A stretch of DNA of 64,000 nucleotides. It comes from a bacterium 1xD42-87. Its GTDB lineage: Bacteria > Bacillota > Clostridia > Lachnospirales > Lachnospiraceae. Shown one piece after another: positions 61,360-64,000 of the stretch (positions are counted from its first letter, which is position 1; the number at the start of each line of letters is the position of its first letter). Below the pieces are notes generated by a model. That model was not told the DNA's origin and searched no databases. It saw nothing but the letters and a program-made list of their open reading frames with translations. The stretch lies in the NCBI GenBank assembly GCA_003611805.1, contig RAYM01000012.1:62001-126000 (forward strand), read 5' to 3'. Both the position numbers and the translations under genes were made by a program.

Positions 61360-61500
61360 TCATTCTAATTCGTTTTTCGTATTATGCCTTCTGCCAATAA
61401 TACGAATCAGCCTAAAAGTTTCTTTTTCCCTGATAATCCCGATAAATATTTCTGCGTCCACCGCTATAAATTTTTTTATTGAGTATCTTCTGAAAAATGG
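61360..61500 (-). pseudogene. Fragment of unknown gene, possibly RelE/ParE-like end
   Basis: Upstream of the duplicated-domain gene a minus-strand frame ends IFIGIIREKETFRLIRIIGRRHNTKNELE-stop at 61360 without a matching start and ribosome binding site. The strand pattern recalls the C-terminal part of RelE/ParE toxins, but the similarity is weak. It is separated by a terminator (61538-61573) from the next small gene. Confidence 0.25.
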
Positions 61501-61537
61501 TATACTGTGGGAAACCGGAAAAGCGTAAACAATTTTC

Positions 61538-61573
61538 AAAAGCCAGTGGCTCCTCTCGGAATCACTGGCTTTT
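61538..61573. terminator. Bidirectional terminator
   Basis: AAAGCCAGTG and CACTGGCTTT pair around a 16-base loop, with T-runs on both strands (CTTTTCTCTTT on plus, CTTTTGAAAATT on minus). It lies five bases after the small frameshifted gene at 61578. Confidence 0.8.
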
Positions 61574-61577
61574 CTCT

Positions 61578-61827
61578 TTATACACGTTTTCGCGGCGTCC
61601 ATTTCATATCGTAGATGTCTGCGCCATATGGGAGATCCAGCTTTTTATCCTCACTCAACACATACTCCTTGCCGCCAACCCGAAAGACATCGCCCGGTTC
61701 ATAGTCCCGAAACGCAGTCTCCGTATATTCCATGAAGAAATGGTAAGTGTTATCATATCTACTCTTCTTACAATAATATCTCCGTCCCGGCTATTTCGTT
61801 CCTAAGGATTTCATTAATATCCGGCAT
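61578..61827 (-). pseudogene. Small gene with a one-base frameshift
   Basis: An ATG at 61827 with GAGGTGA upstream opens MPDINEILRNEIAG, then the frame is lost. A +1 frame continues as RRYYCKKSRYDNTYHFFMEY and further to DIYDMKWTPRKRV with a stop at 61578. One extra G in the GGG at the junction explains the break. The joined product would have about 82 residues with a pattern like a small beta-barrel (FRVGGKEYVLSEDK). Family unknown. The terminator follows directly. Confidence 0.5.
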
Positions 61828-61883
61828 ATCAAATCACCTCAATGGGTAAATGTTAAAGAAGCATGCTGCTTTCAAGCTATCTC

Positions 61884-62900
61884 TTATTCCTCTTCCCACG
61901 GAATCAGCGGATTCTCGATCTTCTTGTCCCGCAGCATCAAATTCTTCACCGCCTCGTCCACGGGCATCCCGTCGAAGAGCACCGCGTTCACCTGCTCAAT
62001 GATGGGCAGCTGCACCCCGTATTCTTTTGCAAGCCCCATTGCCGCCTTGGCGGAGTAAACGCCCTCCACCACCATCTTCACCTCGTCCATCGCCTGTTCC
62101 ATCGTATAGCCTTTGCCGATCAGGATACCGGCGCGGCGGTTTCTCGAATGCATGGAAGCGCAGGTCACGATCAGGTCGCCGATGCCGGTAAGCCCGCTGA
62201 ACGTCTCAATTCTGCCGCCCATGGCAAGCCCAAGCCTTGCGATCTCCGTAATACCTCTGGTGATGAGCGCCGCTTTCGTGTTGTCGCCGTATCCAAGCCC
62301 GTCGGCTATTCCAGCCGCAAGCGCCACCACGTTTTTTAACGCCGCGCCAAGCTCGATACCGAGCACATCCGGGCTGATATAGACGCGGAACACCTCGTTC
62401 ATAAAGATATTCTGGAGATACTCGGCTGTCGCCTTCTTCTCCGCTCCCACCACGATCGTCGTTGGGATGCCCCTGCCCACTTCCTCCGCATGGGACGGAC
62501 CCGAAAGTACCGCCACCTCCGCCTGCGGGATTTCCTCCTCTATAATCTGGGAAAGAGTCATCAAAGTCTTTTCCTCTATCCCTTTAGCCACATTGACAAT
62601 GATCTGCCCTTCCTTCACATAGGGCTGCATGGAGTGGGAAGTGCTTCTGGTATAGGGCGAGGGAACCGCCAGCACAAGCACGTCCTTATCCTTCACCGCC
62701 GCCTCCAAGTCCGTGGTAAACGCCATGTCCTCCGGCAGCTTTACCCCCGGCAGCTTATCCTTATGCTCATGCTCCCTCTGGAGCATCTCAATCTCCGGCT
62801 CCATGATTGACCAGACCGTAACCTTATGACCGTTCTTGTGGAGAAGAACCGCTAACGCCGTCCCCCAGCTTCCTGCGCCTATGATACTGATTTCCGCCAT
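61884..62900 (-). CDS. gpsA: Glycerol-3-phosphate dehydrogenase [NAD(P)+]
   Basis: GpsA makes sn-glycerol-3-phosphate for phospholipids. The 338-residue protein starts MAEISIIGAGSWGTALAVLL with the NAD(P)-binding GxGxxG motif. It has the substrate segment LSGPSHAEEV, the catalytic Lys in ELGAALKNVVALAAG, and GLTGIGDLIVTC...SRNRRAG. AAGGAGG precedes the ATG. It follows plsY by 20 bp and completes the der - plsY - gpsA unit. Confidence 0.97.
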   Translation of the reverse strand: MAEISIIGAGSWGTALAVLLHKNGHKVTVWSIMEPEIEMLQREHEHKDKLPGVKLPEDMAFTTDLEAAVKDKDVLVLAVPSPYTRSTSHSMQPYVKEGQIIVNVAKGIEEKTLMTLSQIIEEEIPQAEVAVLSGPSHAEEVGRGIPTTIVVGAEKKATAEYLQNIFMNEVFRVYISPDVLGIELGAALKNVVALAAGIADGLGYGDNTKAALITRGITEIARLGLAMGGRIETFSGLTGIGDLIVTCASMHSRNRRAGILIGKGYTMEQAMDEVKMVVEGVYSAKAAMGLAKEYGVQLPIIEQVNAVLFDGMPVDEAVKNLMLRDKKIENPLIPWEEE

Positions 62901-62920
62901 ATGATCTCCCTCCTTATTTA

Positions 62921-63595
62921 TTACCCCTTATGTTCCGTATTCTCCTCCGCCCCCGGGCTCTTGTGCGTCAGATAGGTTTTCCGCTCGGAGCCGCTTAGAA
63001 GCCGCTTGATATTTTCCCTGTGCTTCCAGTAAGCCATAATGGTCAGAAGCCCGGCTATGACATACATCTCAGTCAACACTGCCTGTGTCATGCCAAATAT
63101 TCCCATCTGCCCAAGTATCACCAGCTCAATCATAAATCCGGCATACACCAAAAGCGATCCCAGAGACACATAGTGGGTGATAAAAAACGCACCAAAGAAC
63201 AATACGATTCCCATCGGTATCAGATACGGATGGAAGGACAAAATCAGTCCTGCCGTAGCCGCAATGCCCTTTCCGCCTTTAAATTTGAGGTAAAAAGGAA
63301 AGTTATGTCCGATAATCGCACCCGCCGCCGTATACATTTTCAACAGATAAACCATGTCCGGATGGGAAGAGTCAAAAATAACAGCCGTAATCACAACGGC
63401 AAGTATACACTTCATAATATCCCCCAGAAGCACCAGGAGCCCCGCCTTCGTCCCGAATACCCGGAGCGTATTCGTGGTACCCGCATTGCCGCTCCCGAAA
63501 TTTCTGATATCAATACCGTGCAGTCTCCCATAGATATAGGCTGTCTGAAAAAGCCCAAACACATATCCGATCAGTAAACAAACAACCCGTACCAC
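62921..63595 (-). CDS. plsY: Acyl-phosphate glycerol-3-phosphate acyltransferase
   Basis: PlsY acylates glycerol-3-phosphate at position 1 using acyl-phosphate, the first step of phospholipid synthesis. The 224-residue integral membrane protein has five helices and the three conserved motifs, DIRNFGSGNAGTTNTLRVFG near residue 30, GHNFPFYLKFKGGKGIAA near 95 and a later HRENIKRLLSGSE. It is directly downstream of der (two bases apart) and upstream of gpsA, the usual clostridial order. Confidence 0.97.
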   Translation of the reverse strand: MVRVVCLLIGYVFGLFQTAYIYGRLHGIDIRNFGSGNAGTTNTLRVFGTKAGLLVLLGDIMKCILAVVITAVIFDSSHPDMVYLLKMYTAAGAIIGHNFPFYLKFKGGKGIAATAGLILSFHPYLIPMGIVLFFGAFFITHYVSLGSLLVYAGFMIELVILGQMGIFGMTQAVLTEMYVIAGLLTIMAYWKHRENIKRLLSGSERKTYLTHKSPGAEENTEHKG

Positions 63596-63597
63596 TT

Positions 63598-64000
63598 TTA
63601 TTTCTTATCCTTTCTCTCCCTGACAAAAAATTTCAGGGGCGTTCCCACAAAGCCGAAAGTATCCCGGATCTGGTTTTCCAGATAGCGCAGATAGGAAAAA
63701 TGCATCAGCTCCTTGTCGTTGACAAAAATCACAAAGGTAGGCGGCTTCACCGCAACCTGCGTCGTATAATAGATACGCAGCCGTTTTCCCTTGTCCGACG
63801 GGGGCTGCTGCAGCGCCACCGCCTCTGTCACAATCTCATTTAACACGCCCGTCGCCACGCGCATGGAATGGTTCTCGTTCACCGCGTCGATCACGTCATA
63901 AAGCTTCATCAGCCGCTGCCCGCTCACCGCCGAGATAAACATGATCTCCGCATAGGGCATAAAAGATAACACCTGTCTTATTTTCTGTGTGTATTCTTTT
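63598..64000 (-). CDS. der: GTPase Der (EngA), C-terminal part, 5' end outside the window
   Basis: The frame runs in from the right edge and encodes the last 133 residues of Der, the double-GTPase that acts in 50S ribosome assembly. What is visible is the end of the second G domain (EIMFISAVSGQRL, the SAxxG G5 motif) and the KH-like C-terminal domain (TTQVAVKPPTFVIFVND, RYLENQIRDTFGFVGTPLKFFVRER). The stop at 63598 is two bases before plsY. Confidence 0.95.
   Translation of the reverse strand, partial: KEYTQKIRQVLSFMPYAEIMFISAVSGQRLMKLYDVIDAVNENHSMRVATGVLNEIVTEAVALQQPPSDKGKRLRIYYTTQVAVKPPTFVIFVNDKELMHFSYLRYLENQIRDTFGFVGTPLKFFVRERKDKK

Noticed and set aside
1-64000. CRISPR arrays, insertion sequences, prophage or integrative elements
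   Set aside because: No regularly spaced direct repeats, transposase, integrase, attachment sites or phage genes were seen. The only tRNA (Thr, 16057-16129) has no integrase next to it.

Overview
The window looks like a chromosomal segment of an anaerobic, low-to-mid GC Firmicute, most likely a Lachnospiraceae-type Clostridia. The case for this is the oxygen-sensitive class III ribonucleotide reductase (nrdD/nrdG), an indolepyruvate:ferredoxin oxidoreductase, a tyrosyl-tRNA T-box leader, strong AGGAGG ribosome binding sites, and many families common in gut clostridia (HXXEE, DUF3737, DUF1015, GH25-SH3, AAA/PD-(D/E)XK proteins). Genus and species cannot be told from the sequence alone. Almost all genes lie on the minus strand. 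I see no transposase, integrase, phage gene or CRISPR array.

Layout. 1-6.5 kb: 5' part of topB, a DUF234-type ATPase, a GGDEF/EAL protein, asd and argH. 6.6-8.2 kb (+): an ABC ATPase and permease without a binding protein. 8.6-11.8 kb: an SPL radical-SAM protein, a ClbS/DfsB-like protein and a WYL regulator, with matching TGACA-N5-TGTCA sites in front of the regulator and of the ClbS gene, next to a truncated PadR gene and an HXXEE membrane protein. 11.8-14.5 kb: nrdG/nrdD. 14.6-21.1 kb: a frameshifted lipoprotein, tRNA-Thr(CGT), an MscS channel, glgB with an unusual charged tail, and a DUF1015 protein. 21.4-24.2 kb: a small unknown gene, serA and serC. 24.3-31.9 kb: a run of leuB, a GT-C-like membrane protein, ilvD, ilvB and an L,D-transpeptidase. 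32.1-35.6 kb: a lipoprotein, yajC, tgt and an M15 peptidase. 36.0-37.1 kb (+): aroC. 37.3-43.7 kb: DUF3737, GH25 lysozyme, a DRE-TIM aldolase, tyrS behind a T-box, and a secreted protein whose putative promoter holds a nine-base G tract. 44.1-52.3 kb: a seven-gene unit that looks like an arylpyruvate/arylacetate pathway (thioesterase, AMP-ligase, Na+ symporter, iorA, iorB, paaK, ACT). 52.4-54.9 kb: a tiny transcription unit, then VWA and MoxR. 55.3-58.3 kb (+): metF, an NSS transporter and a MerR regulator. 58.4-61.8 kb: an AAA/PD-(D/E)XK protein, a protein with an internal duplication, and several gene remnants. 61.9-64 kb: gpsA, plsY and der (partial).

Most of the window is biosynthetic housekeeping (aspartate family, Arg, Ser, Ile/Val/Leu, chorismate, C1 folate, phospholipid). 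The most noteworthy signals lie between genes: paired operators, a MerR-type 19-bp-spacer promoter left in front of a gutted aldo/keto reductase gene, a complete small transcription unit with a frameshift, a covarying hairpin element present twice, and a repeat family found next to terminators. I did not identify a wholly new multi-gene system.
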